This document shows positions 19,776 through 27,808 of a stretch of 33,575 nt of DNA, piece after piece. The position numbers and the translations under genes were made by a program. How positions within the stretch are numbered: position 1 is the first letter of the stretch; each line of letters starts with the position of its first letter. The stretch is from Candidatus Peregrinibacteria bacterium (GTDB lineage: Bacteria > Patescibacteriota > Gracilibacteria > CAIRYL01 > GCA-016699755). Where the stretch lies: positions 1-33,575 of the forward strand of contig JANTGK010000014.1 of assembly GCA_024762935.1 (NCBI GenBank), read 5' to 3'. The notes beneath the pieces are model-generated. The model had not been told where the DNA came from. It searched no databases and was given only the letters and a program-made list of their open reading frames with translations.

Positions 19776-20312
19776 ATGCCAGTAACCCGCAAACAAAAGG
19801 AAGAAATTTTACTTGGTCTCACTGAAAAAATGAAAGAGGCAAAGTCGGTATTTTTTGCAAAAAATCTTGGACTCTCTGTTCAAGATGCACAAGAAATGCG
19901 ACGAGCTCTCAGAAAATCCGGAAATGTATACACAGTAGCAAAAAAAACACTTATTAAAAAAGCAGCAAAAAGCTCGATTGATATTGATGTCCCAAGCGAT
20001 GCACTTGAAGGAGCTGCAGGGGCCGCCTTTTCAATGGAAGATGAACTCGCAGCAGTAAAAACGCTCGCAAATTTTGCCAAAAAAACAGAGAAGATTGAGC
20101 TTACTGGTGGAATCTTCGAAGGAAAGATTATGAATCAATCGGAAGTTATTGCCCTTTCTAAGATACCTGGTAAAGATGAGCTACTCGCAAAAATGCTTGG
20201 CTCTATGACGTCTCCACTCAGCGGTTTTGTTGGAGTAGGAAATCAGCTTATTGCTGGTTTTGTCCGAACTCTCGATGGATACCAGAAGCAAAAAGCAGAG
20301 GCATCCTCATAA
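19776..20312 (+). CDS. rplJ: 50S ribosomal protein L10 (uL10)
   Basis: MPVTRKQKEEILLGLTEKMKEAKSVFFAKNLGLSVQDAQEMRRALRKSG...VAKKTLIKKA; ORF track start 19743 is likely too early. Confidence 0.95.
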   Translation: MPVTRKQKEEILLGLTEKMKEAKSVFFAKNLGLSVQDAQEMRRALRKSGNVYTVAKKTLIKKAAKSSIDIDVPSDALEGAAGAAFSMEDELAAVKTLANFAKKTEKIELTGGIFEGKIMNQSEVIALSKIPGKDELLAKMLGSMTSPLSGFVGVGNQLIAGFVRTLDGYQKQKAEASS

Positions 20313-20382
20313 CACTGTAAATAATGATAATTCGTAATTGACGAATTCGTAATTGAATATTTTTCTTTTTTTTCTTTCTCAC

Positions 20383-20778
20383 ATGTCTGAAGAAGTAACC
20401 CTCTCAGCAAATGCACAAAAAGTGCTTGATGCTGTTGAAAAACTCTCCGTTCTCGAACTAGCTGAACTCGTAAAAGCTATGGAAGAGAAATTCGGTGTTT
20501 CCGCTGCTGCTCCTGTTGCTGTTGCCGCTGGTGGTGGTGCTGGAGGAGGCGAAGAAGCTGCTGCAAAAGATAGCTTTGATGTCATTTTGACCGGTGCTGG
20601 AGCCGCAAAAATCCAGGTCATTAAATCTGTTCGTGAAATCACTGGTCTTGGTCTCAAAGAGGCAAAAGATTTGGTTGATGGCGCACCAAAGGCTGTTAAA
20701 GAAGGTGTCAAAGAAGACGAGGCAAATGACATCAAGTCTAAGCTTGAGGAAGCCGGAGCTTCTGTTGAAGTAAAATAG
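20383..20778 (+). CDS. rplL: 50S ribosomal protein L7/L12 (bL12)
   Basis: [51 protein letters not shown]...[45 protein letters not shown]; internal start preferred over 20353. Confidence 0.97.
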   Translation: MSEEVTLSANAQKVLDAVEKLSVLELAELVKAMEEKFGVSAAAPVAVAAGGGAGGGEEAAAKDSFDVILTGAGAAKIQVIKSVREITGLGLKEAKDLVDGAPKAVKEGVKEDEANDIKSKLEEAGASVEVK

Positions 20779-20786
20779 AGTACAAT

Positions 20787-20828
20787 TTTCAATTCTTCAA
20801 TCCATGTGCATGGATTGAAGAATTGAAA
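20787..20828. repeat. Perfect 20-bp inverted repeat with 2-nt centre, 8 bp after the rplL stop
   Basis: TTTCAATTCTTCAATCCATG-TG-CATGGATTGAAGAATTGAAA. Confidence 0.85.
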
Positions 20829-20859
20829 CAATACAGTATCCATAGGTACCATGAATAAT

Positions 20860-20894
20860 AAAGAGTCACTTAAAAAAAGAAGTGCCTCTTTTTA
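20860..20894 (+). terminator. Rho-independent-like terminator of rplJ-rplL
   Basis: AAAGAGTCACTT-AAAAAAAG-AAGTGCCTCTTT, 12-bp stem with one mismatch, running into a short T tract. Confidence 0.65.
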
Positions 20895-21074
20895 TGTCAA
20901 TACAACAGAACTCATAGTTTCATGTACGTAAAAATGTATTTCTTTACTGATTATATTTTTTTATTGTTACCGTTAAAAAGACTAAAAAGAAAAAACTGAA
21001 AAAAAATTTTCTTGCTATTTTTCACAAAATATTGCAGGGTAAAAACCTGATTTAAATTTCCTATTATTTTTTTT

Positions 21075-22445
21075 ATGGAAGGTAAAATAATTATTCGTTC
21101 AAAATTGGATATCTTGAAATACTATTATGATTCCGCAGTTCCGCGAAAAGATCTTCTTATAGGAATTGAGGTTGAACGAAGTGGTGTCTTTGAAGAAAAC
21201 CTTCAACCCGTTCAATATAATGGTGCCAAGGGATATTTATCAATTCTCAAAAAACTTATTCGTGAAGTGGGATGGAAAACAATTGATGAAGACAGTAATG
21301 GGAATATTTTTGCCCTTCGGAGAGGAAAAAGTTATCTTCACACAGAAATGGATGGTCGCTTTGAACTTGCCAGCAAACCGAGAAAACACCTGGCAAACCT
21401 TAATAGAGAATTTACAATGTACGAGAAGGAAATCAATGAAATATCAAAATCATCCGGTATTCGATGGGTCTCGACTGGATACCAACCTTTTTCAGATAAC
21501 TCAGAGATTCTTTGGTCACCAAAGAAACGAGGATATTTTTTGCGAAAGCTCCTTTTTCCAAACAAAAAAGGAAGAAGTGAGTCGTGGCTCAAAAAAACAA
21601 ATTCAGTACATGTAAATTTTGGATACACATCTGAGGAAGATGCGATTACAAAATTTCAAACAACATATTTAGTGGCGCCCATTCTCGGTGCCATGTATGC
21701 CTGTTCACCATTAAGTTGCAATCGGTTCTCAGGATATATGGGAAATCGACTGAGAATTTGCCAAGAATTCTCTCCAGAACGAAATGCTGTCCGCAAAGAG
21801 TTTTTCGCAGATAATTTTAGTTTTGAAAAATGGATAGATTATACACTCAATCTTCCTGTCTTATACATTACGAGAAATAAAAAGGATATCCCTATAGTCA
21901 ATACTACCTTTCTTGAGTTTATAACCAATGGATACATTCACAATGGACGTAAAATAAGACCTCAAATCAAAGATTATCTCCTCCATCTCAAATCTATTTG
22001 GACAGAAGTGCGCATGAAGGGATATCTAGAATTGAGAACTATCGATTGTGTTCCTCCATCTCTTCTTTTGACTATCCCCACTCTCATTCGCGGCATTACA
22101 CTCAACAAAGAGAGTATGAAAGCCGTATCAAGCCTCACAAAAAATTGGAGTTTTGAGCAGTACTGTCAAGTTCGAGATGATGTAAATAAATATGCTCTCC
22201 AAGCAGAAATTCCTGGAGGGAAAAAAATTCTCACCCTTGCAAAAGAGCTTTTAGAAATAACATCAGAAAGCATAAAAATGCATCAAAAAGAACATCGAAG
22301 TAAAACTGATGCCTCTCGGTTTTTATGGCCGATAAAAGAGTATATTTTTGTAAAAGAACAGTCCCCCGCTGAACACATTATGGAGATGTGGAATGGAGAA
22401 TGGCACAAAGACCCCCGAAAGCTCATAGAGTGGTCAGAGCAGTAG
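21075..22445 (+). CDS. gshA: Glutamate-cysteine ligase, GCS2 (plant-type GshA / EgtA-like) family
   Basis: 456 aa; LLIGIEVERSGVF, GWKTIDEDSNGNIFALRRGKSYLHTEMDGRFELASKPRKHL, NSVHVNFGYTSEEDAITKFQTTYLVAPILGAMYACSP, LELRTIDCVPPSLLLTIPTLIRGI match the expected GCS2 layout. Confidence 0.8.
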   Translation: MEGKIIIRSKLDILKYYYDSAVPRKDLLIGIEVERSGVFEENLQPVQYNGAKGYLSILKKLIREVGWKTIDEDSNGNIFALRRGKSYLHTEMDGRFELASKPRKHLANLNREFTMYEKEINEISKSSGIRWVSTGYQPFSDNSEILWSPKKRGYFLRKLLFPNKKGRSESWLKKTNSVHVNFGYTSEEDAITKFQTTYLVAPILGAMYACSPLSCNRFSGYMGNRLRICQEFSPERNAVRKEFFADNFSFEKWIDYTLNLPVLYITRNKKDIPIVNTTFLEFITNGYIHNGRKIRPQIKDYLLHLKSIWTEVRMKGYLELRTIDCVPPSLLLTIPTLIRGITLNKESMKAVSSLTKNWSFEQYCQVRDDVNKYALQAEIPGGKKILTLAKELLEITSESIKMHQKEHRSKTDASRFLWPIKEYIFVKEQSPAEHIMEMWNGEWHKDPRKLIEWSEQ

Positions 22446-22714
22446 ATAGTGAGATCAAAGTGTGAGTCAACTACAGTGATTATGCATTTTAGATTTTAAA
22501 TAAGAGGTAGATGCTTCGTGAATATATAATAAGTCGCCGACTTGTCCTGCAAAGCTCTCTTCTATATTCTTCTCCATGACTCCGGTTCATAGTTTATGAC
22601 AAACAGCTTTCTCACTTTTACTTTTTTCCGAAAGAAACTCCATACAAAAGACGTATTCCTTATTGCTCAAAGGTCTTTTTTTTCATACTCTTTTTAAGAA
22701 AGATCTCTATAAAA

Positions 22715-24484
22715 ATGGATACAGTATCTGAAATTAAAAATCGGCTTAATATTGTAGATGTCGTCCGTGAATATGGGACTCTTCATCCAAGTGGAAGTAC
22801 AGGAAGCTTCAAAATGGTATGCCCCTTTCATGATGACCACTCACCCTCGATGATTGTGAATGAAAAAAAAGGTCTCGCCTGGTGTTTTGTTTGTAATAGT
22901 GGAGGAGATATATTCTCTTTTGTCCAAAAAATAGAGGGATGTAGCTTTCCTGAGGCAGTACATCTTCTTGCTGATAAAGCAGGTGTCGCTATAAAAGATT
23001 ACAACCCAGAGGAAACGAAAAGAGAAGATCAAGAAAAGGAAAGAATTTTTAGAACACTTGAACAAGCAGCATCATTTTTTGAAGGACAACTTCAAGAAAA
23101 CAAACGAGCAAAAGAAATTCTCGAAAGGCGAAATTTACCAAAAGAAGTTTTAAAAAAATTTCAAGTTGGATTTGCTCCTCTTTCTGGACACAGTCTCGAA
23201 CGACACCTTCTCGAAAAAGGATTTTCCCGAAAAGAAATGCTTATCGCAGGCCTTGTCGTTGCAGAAGACAAAACAGGAAAACAGGTACGAGATAAGTTTA
23301 AGAACCGAATTATGTTCCCCATATGGAATAGCAGAGGAAGAATATGCGGATTTGGAGGAAGATACATTGGAGACTCTGATAAAGCCCCAAAATACCTAAA
23401 CTCACCAGAAACCCCTGTTTTTAAAAAATCAGGAATTCTCTATGGTTTGCATTTTGCAAAACAAGCAATAAAAAAAACAAAATATGCTGTTTTAACAGAA
23501 GGGTATTTTGATGTCATTGCCTGTCATGCAGCAGGAATAGAAAATGCCATTGCTACCTCTGGCACAGCATTCACCCAAGAACAGGCAACACTCATACACC
23601 GATATGGAAAAGAAGTGGCACTAGCCCTCGATGTTGATGTTGCAGGCCAATCTGCCGCCAGAAGATCAGCAGAAATCGCTCTGAAGAAAAAATTAGAAGT
23701 GACGGTCATTTCTATCCCGGGAGGAAAAGATCCTGATGAGTCCATTCGAGAAAACAAAGAAGAGTTCCTAAAGGCAATTGAAGAAAAAAAAACATGTATA
23801 CAGGCTTTTATAGAGCGAGCTTTTCTCCATCGAGATCCAAAAAAAATTGAAGAAAAAAAGAGAATTCTTGACGAAATACTTCCTGTTGTTGGAGCACTTC
23901 CTCGAGAAATTGAACGAGACCACTACCTTCATATTCTTGCAGAAAAAATAGGAAGCAGAGTCCCTGTTCTTGAAGAAGAATATAGGCGTTTTTCACGATT
24001 TTCGAACACCATTCCTGAAAAAAAGAGTGTGATTTCAAAAACAAAACGTATCAGCCCTTTCCAATACCTTCTTGGAATCCTTCTCTCATACCCGCATCTC
24101 TATCAGGAGAGTGAAAAACACTTTCTTGTTGATCTTCTCCCGGAGAATGAAGAAAAAAAAATTTACAAACTCATAGGAGAAACGTATACTGCATCAGCAG
24201 ATGTGTCGCCCGAAACCATTTTTCAGAAAATTCCGCAAGAGGAAGCCGAAAAATGGAAAGTTCTCGCACTATACGCTGAGAATAAAAACAGTGTCCTTCC
24301 GGAGGCGGTCATAAAAGAGGAATGCATAAAAATAATCCACAATATAAATGTTTCTCTTATTCCGAAAAAACTAAACGAACTCAGTACTGCACTCAAGCAA
24401 GAAAAAAGTGACGGTCCTATGCTCCTCACTCAAATAAACGAACTCACAAAGCTTCTTCACAAATTTCATCATCAAAATGGCTAA
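22715..24484 (+). CDS. dnaG: DNA primase DnaG
   Basis: 589 aa; [36 protein letters not shown] zinc finger, [35 protein letters not shown] and ALDVDVAGQ. Confidence 0.97.
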   Translation: MDTVSEIKNRLNIVDVVREYGTLHPSGSTGSFKMVCPFHDDHSPSMIVNEKKGLAWCFVCNSGGDIFSFVQKIEGCSFPEAVHLLADKAGVAIKDYNPEETKREDQEKERIFRTLEQAASFFEGQLQENKRAKEILERRNLPKEVLKKFQVGFAPLSGHSLERHLLEKGFSRKEMLIAGLVVAEDKTGKQVRDKFKNRIMFPIWNSRGRICGFGGRYIGDSDKAPKYLNSPETPVFKKSGILYGLHFAKQAIKKTKYAVLTEGYFDVIACHAAGIENAIATSGTAFTQEQATLIHRYGKEVALALDVDVAGQSAARRSAEIALKKKLEVTVISIPGGKDPDESIRENKEEFLKAIEEKKTCIQAFIERAFLHRDPKKIEEKKRILDEILPVVGALPREIERDHYLHILAEKIGSRVPVLEEEYRRFSRFSNTIPEKKSVISKTKRISPFQYLLGILLSYPHLYQESEKHFLVDLLPENEEKKIYKLIGETYTASADVSPETIFQKIPQEEAEKWKVLALYAENKNSVLPEAVIKEECIKIIHNINVSLIPKKLNELSTALKQEKSDGPMLLTQINELTKLLHKFHHQNG

Positions 24485-25865
24485 AAAAAATGCAACTTTT
24501 ATTCGGCAACCAACAGAGGAAGAACTCAGTAAATTCCCTCCTGCAGTCCGTAAACTTGTTAAAAAAGGACGAGAACATGGTTTTGCAACACAACAAGAAC
24601 TCATGAAGGCCATGCCAGAAGCCGAACACAATGTTATTCTTCTTGATGATATCTACACACTTTTTATGGAACTCGGAATTGAGGTAATAGATGTTCGTGA
24701 AGACCTCATCTGGAAGAAAAATAATGAAGAAAAGAAAGAAGCCAAAAGCAAAAAAACGAAGGCGAAAAAGAAGAAAAAAGGGAAAAAAGAAGATGCACCT
24801 CTCTCGACAATACTCAGGGAAGATCGACATGGTCTCGATGATGAAGTCGAAGAAGACTTCGAAGAGCTAGAAAAAAAGGCAAATGAAGACGAGGAAGATG
24901 AAAATGACACAATGACAGAAGAGGAAAAGAGAAGAATGCTCGATCTTTCAGAAATCGCGAATGATTCTGTTCGCATGTATCTTTCAGAGATTGGTCGTGT
25001 TCCACTTTTGAATGGAGATGAGGAAAAGAAGCTTGCTCGACGAATTACAAAAGGTGATATGTCCGCAAAACAATATTTAGCAGAGGCAAACCTCAGACTT
25101 GTTGTTTCTATTGCAAAAAAATATATTGGACGAGGCTTAAGTTTTCTCGATCTCATCCAAGAAGGAAATATTGGACTGTTCCGAGCAGTAGAAAAATTTG
25201 ATCCTGAGCGAGGATTTAAATTCTCAACGTACGCAACGTGGTGGATCAGACAAGCCATTACTCGAGCAATTGCTGACCAGGCACGAACTATTCGTATTCC
25301 AGTTCATATGGTTGAGACCATTAATAAGCTTACTCATACTCAACGAAGGCTTGCCCAAGAGCTTGGACGAGAGCCAACGGTAGAGGAATTGTCAGCAGAA
25401 ATGGATATGGAAATCAAAAAAGTACGTCACATCAAAAAAATATCACAAGATATTCTTTCACTAGAGGCCCCTGTTGGAGCAGAAGAAGACAGTAAGCTCG
25501 GTGATTTCATTCAAGATGATGAGGCTATTTCACCGACCGAATCAACAAGTAGGCAAATCCTAAAAGAAAATATTCAAGAGATGCTCCAGTACCTCACACC
25601 TCGAGAAGCAAAAATTATTGAAATGCGTTTCGGTCTTAAAGATGGAGTTGGACATACACTCGAAGAGGTCGGTCGCGAATTTGGTGTCACTCGAGAACGA
25701 ATCCGACAAATCGAAGCAAAAGTACTTCAAAAGCTTAAAGATCATCCAACAAGTGATAAAATACGGGATTCCTTTGAGCATCTCGATAAAAAAATAAAGA
25801 AAAAGAAAGTCACACCACTGTCAGAACAGCCAAAGGATTGGTCAGATTTTAAAATGACCACATAA
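24477..25865 (+). CDS. rpoD: Primary RNA polymerase sigma-70 factor RpoD
   Basis: 462 aa; [78 protein letters not shown] and [24 protein letters not shown]. Overlaps the dnaG end by 8 bp. Confidence 0.97.
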   Translation: MAKKNATFIRQPTEEELSKFPPAVRKLVKKGREHGFATQQELMKAMPEAEHNVILLDDIYTLFMELGIEVIDVREDLIWKKNNEEKKEAKSKKTKAKKKKKGKKEDAPLSTILREDRHGLDDEVEEDFEELEKKANEDEEDENDTMTEEEKRRMLDLSEIANDSVRMYLSEIGRVPLLNGDEEKKLARRITKGDMSAKQYLAEANLRLVVSIAKKYIGRGLSFLDLIQEGNIGLFRAVEKFDPERGFKFSTYATWWIRQAITRAIADQARTIRIPVHMVETINKLTHTQRRLAQELGREPTVEELSAEMDMEIKKVRHIKKISQDILSLEAPVGAEEDSKLGDFIQDDEAISPTESTSRQILKENIQEMLQYLTPREAKIIEMRFGLKDGVGHTLEEVGREFGVTRERIRQIEAKVLQKLKDHPTSDKIRDSFEHLDKKIKKKKVTPLSEQPKDWSDFKMTT

Positions 25866-25883
25866 TTTTCATTTTTTTGATAC

Positions 25884-26414
25884 ATGCCAAAAAAAGCAAC
25901 ACCAGAAGGATCAGCAAAAGGAGCAGCTCCTATATCCAGTGAAGAAGCAGTACTCCTTACGCAAAAGGGTCTTGATGCACTCAAGGATGAGCTCAACACC
26001 CTTAAAAAAGAAAAACGAAAAGAGGTAGCAGAAAGACTAAAAGAAGCGATTTCATATGGGGATCTTTCAGAAAATTCAGAATATGAAGAAGCAAAAAATG
26101 AACAGGCTTTTGTCGAAGGTCGAATTGTTGAGCTTGAAAAAATGATAAAAAATGCTCAAATCATTGACGAAAAGAAAGCTCATTCTGGAAAACGAGTTCA
26201 AATCGGAACAACAGTTAAGATTAAGAATCTTACAAAAAAAGAAGATCCAGAACAGTTCACTATTGTTGGATCAACAGAAACTGACCCTCTCAAATCTCGG
26301 ATTTCGAACGAATCACCTATTGGATCTGCTCTTCTCGGAAAGAAAAAAGGAGAAAAAGTAAGTATAGTTGCCCCAGCAGGAAAATTTGATTTTGAAATTC
26401 TTGAACTCAACTAA
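25884..26414 (+). CDS. greA: Transcription elongation factor GreA
   Basis: LTQKGLDALKDELNTLKKEKRKEVAERLKEAISYGDLSENSEYEEAKNEQAFVEGRIVELEKMIKNAQII; C-terminal SPIGSALLGKKKGEKVSI. Confidence 0.95.
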   Translation: MPKKATPEGSAKGAAPISSEEAVLLTQKGLDALKDELNTLKKEKRKEVAERLKEAISYGDLSENSEYEEAKNEQAFVEGRIVELEKMIKNAQIIDEKKAHSGKRVQIGTTVKIKNLTKKEDPEQFTIVGSTETDPLKSRISNESPIGSALLGKKKGEKVSIVAPAGKFDFEILELN

Positions 26415-26429
26415 AAAGATATAAACTTG

Positions 26430-26485
26430 TCAGAAATAAACAGAGTATCAATCGAGTCAAAAGCTCAGGGTCTCTGTTTTTCTGA
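26430..26485 (+). terminator. Possible terminator hairpin after greA
   Basis: TCAGAAAtaAACAGAG ... CTCTGTTTTTCTGA: 14-bp complementarity with a 2-nt bulge and a 26-nt loop; weak U tract. Confidence 0.4.
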
Positions 26486-26551
26486 TACACTTTCTTCTTT
26501 TCATTTTTATCATTACTCTTTTTTTGACTATTCTTATTTATCTTGTCAACA

Positions 26552-27691
26552 ATGACCCCCGACTACAATAAACTCTCCATGAAAATGCACAAAAAATATG
26601 CAGGAAAGATAGAAACGAATCTTAAAGTGCCACTTAATAATACGCATGATCTTTCCATTGCCTACACACCAGGAGTTGCTGAGCCATGCAGAGAGATTGC
26701 AAAAGATGAAGAAAAGGGGAAAACCCTCACATGGCGAAAAAACTTAGTAGCAGTAATTACTGATGGATCGGCAGTATTAGGACTCGGAAACATTGGAGCA
26801 GCGGCAGGAATGCCAGTTATGGAAGGAAAATGTGCTCTCTTTAAAAAATTTGCAAATGTTGATGCTATCCCTATTTGTATTAAAACTCAGGATACCGAAG
26901 AAATTATTCACATTATAAAAAATCTTGAACCAAGTTTTGGAGGAATAAACCTTGAGGATATTTCTGCACCCAGATGTTTTGAGATCGAAAGGAGACTGAA
27001 AGAAGAACTTCATATTCCCGTTTTTCATGATGACCAACACGGAACAGCCGTCGTCACCCTTGCAGCACTGACAAATGCTCTCAAAATTATCAAAAAGAAA
27101 ATTTCAGAAGTAAAAATAGTATTTTCGGGAGCAGGAGCAGCAGGAATTGCTATTACAAAACTCCTATTGGCTGCAGGAGCAAAAAACATTATTGTCTGCG
27201 ACTCTAAAGGAGCCATTTCAAACAACAGAACCGACCTCAATGCTGCAAAATCAGCAATAGAAAAGCAAACAAACCCAAAGAACGAATCTGGGAATCTGAA
27301 AGAAGTGATAAAAAAAGCAGATGTGTTTATTGGTGTCTCTGCCCCAAATATTCTAGATTCATCAGATATTACTCATATGGAAGCAAACGCTATTGTTTTT
27401 GCTATGAGTAATCCCACACCGGAGATTATGCCAGATGAAGCAAAAAAAGGAGGTGCAGCCATTATTGCTACAGGAAGAAGTGATTATCCAAATCAAGTCA
27501 ATAATGTACTAGTCTTTCCGGGAATTTTTCGTGGTGTCTTTGATAGTGGAAAAACAGAAATCAACGAAAAAATGCTTCTTTCTGCTGCAAAAGCTTTGGC
27601 AGAACATGTTCAAAAACCATCATCAGAAAAAATTCTCCCGGGTGTTTTTGATACAGGGGTAAGTGATATCATCGCAGAAGCGGTGAAATGA
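26552..27691 (+). CDS. NAD(P)-dependent malic enzyme
   Basis: LSIAYTPGVAEPCREIAKDEEKGKTLTWRKNLVAVITDGSAVLGLGNIGAAAGMPVMEGKCALFKKFANVDAIPICI, GINLEDISAPRCFEIERRL, HDDQHGTAVVTLAAL, FSGAGAAGIAI. ATG at 26552 preferred over TTG at 26543. Confidence 0.95.
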   Translation: MTPDYNKLSMKMHKKYAGKIETNLKVPLNNTHDLSIAYTPGVAEPCREIAKDEEKGKTLTWRKNLVAVITDGSAVLGLGNIGAAAGMPVMEGKCALFKKFANVDAIPICIKTQDTEEIIHIIKNLEPSFGGINLEDISAPRCFEIERRLKEELHIPVFHDDQHGTAVVTLAALTNALKIIKKKISEVKIVFSGAGAAGIAITKLLLAAGAKNIIVCDSKGAISNNRTDLNAAKSAIEKQTNPKNESGNLKEVIKKADVFIGVSAPNILDSSDITHMEANAIVFAMSNPTPEIMPDEAKKGGAAIIATGRSDYPNQVNNVLVFPGIFRGVFDSGKTEINEKMLLSAAKALAEHVQKPSSEKILPGVFDTGVSDIIAEAVK

Positions 27692-27752
27692 AGTAGGGAA
27701 TGTGGAAGTGAGAACCATGAAACTTAGTGAGATTACAAACCACTACTCAAAT

Positions 27753-27808
27753 TGTTCCATGTTTCATGCTCCTTGTTCCATGTTCCATGTTTATTATTCC
27801 CTGTTCCT
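27753..27808. repeat. Degenerate heptanucleotide array (8 units)
   Basis: TGTTCCA TGTTTCA TGCTCCT TGTTCCA TGTTCCA TGTTTAT TATTCCC TGTTCCT, read directly; overlaps the trpCF stop. Confidence 0.85.

Noticed and set aside
20379-20852. 157-aa minus ORF opposite rplL
   Set aside because: Ala/Ser-rich shadow of L7/L12.
22446-22714. Possible tRNA or small RNA between gshA and dnaG
   Set aside because: Only a short AAGTCGCCGACTT near-palindrome; no cloverleaf or conserved RNA motif seen.
24653-25258. 201-aa minus ORF opposite rpoD
   Set aside because: Ser/Phe-rich composition is the complement of Lys/Glu codons in RpoD; shadow ORF.
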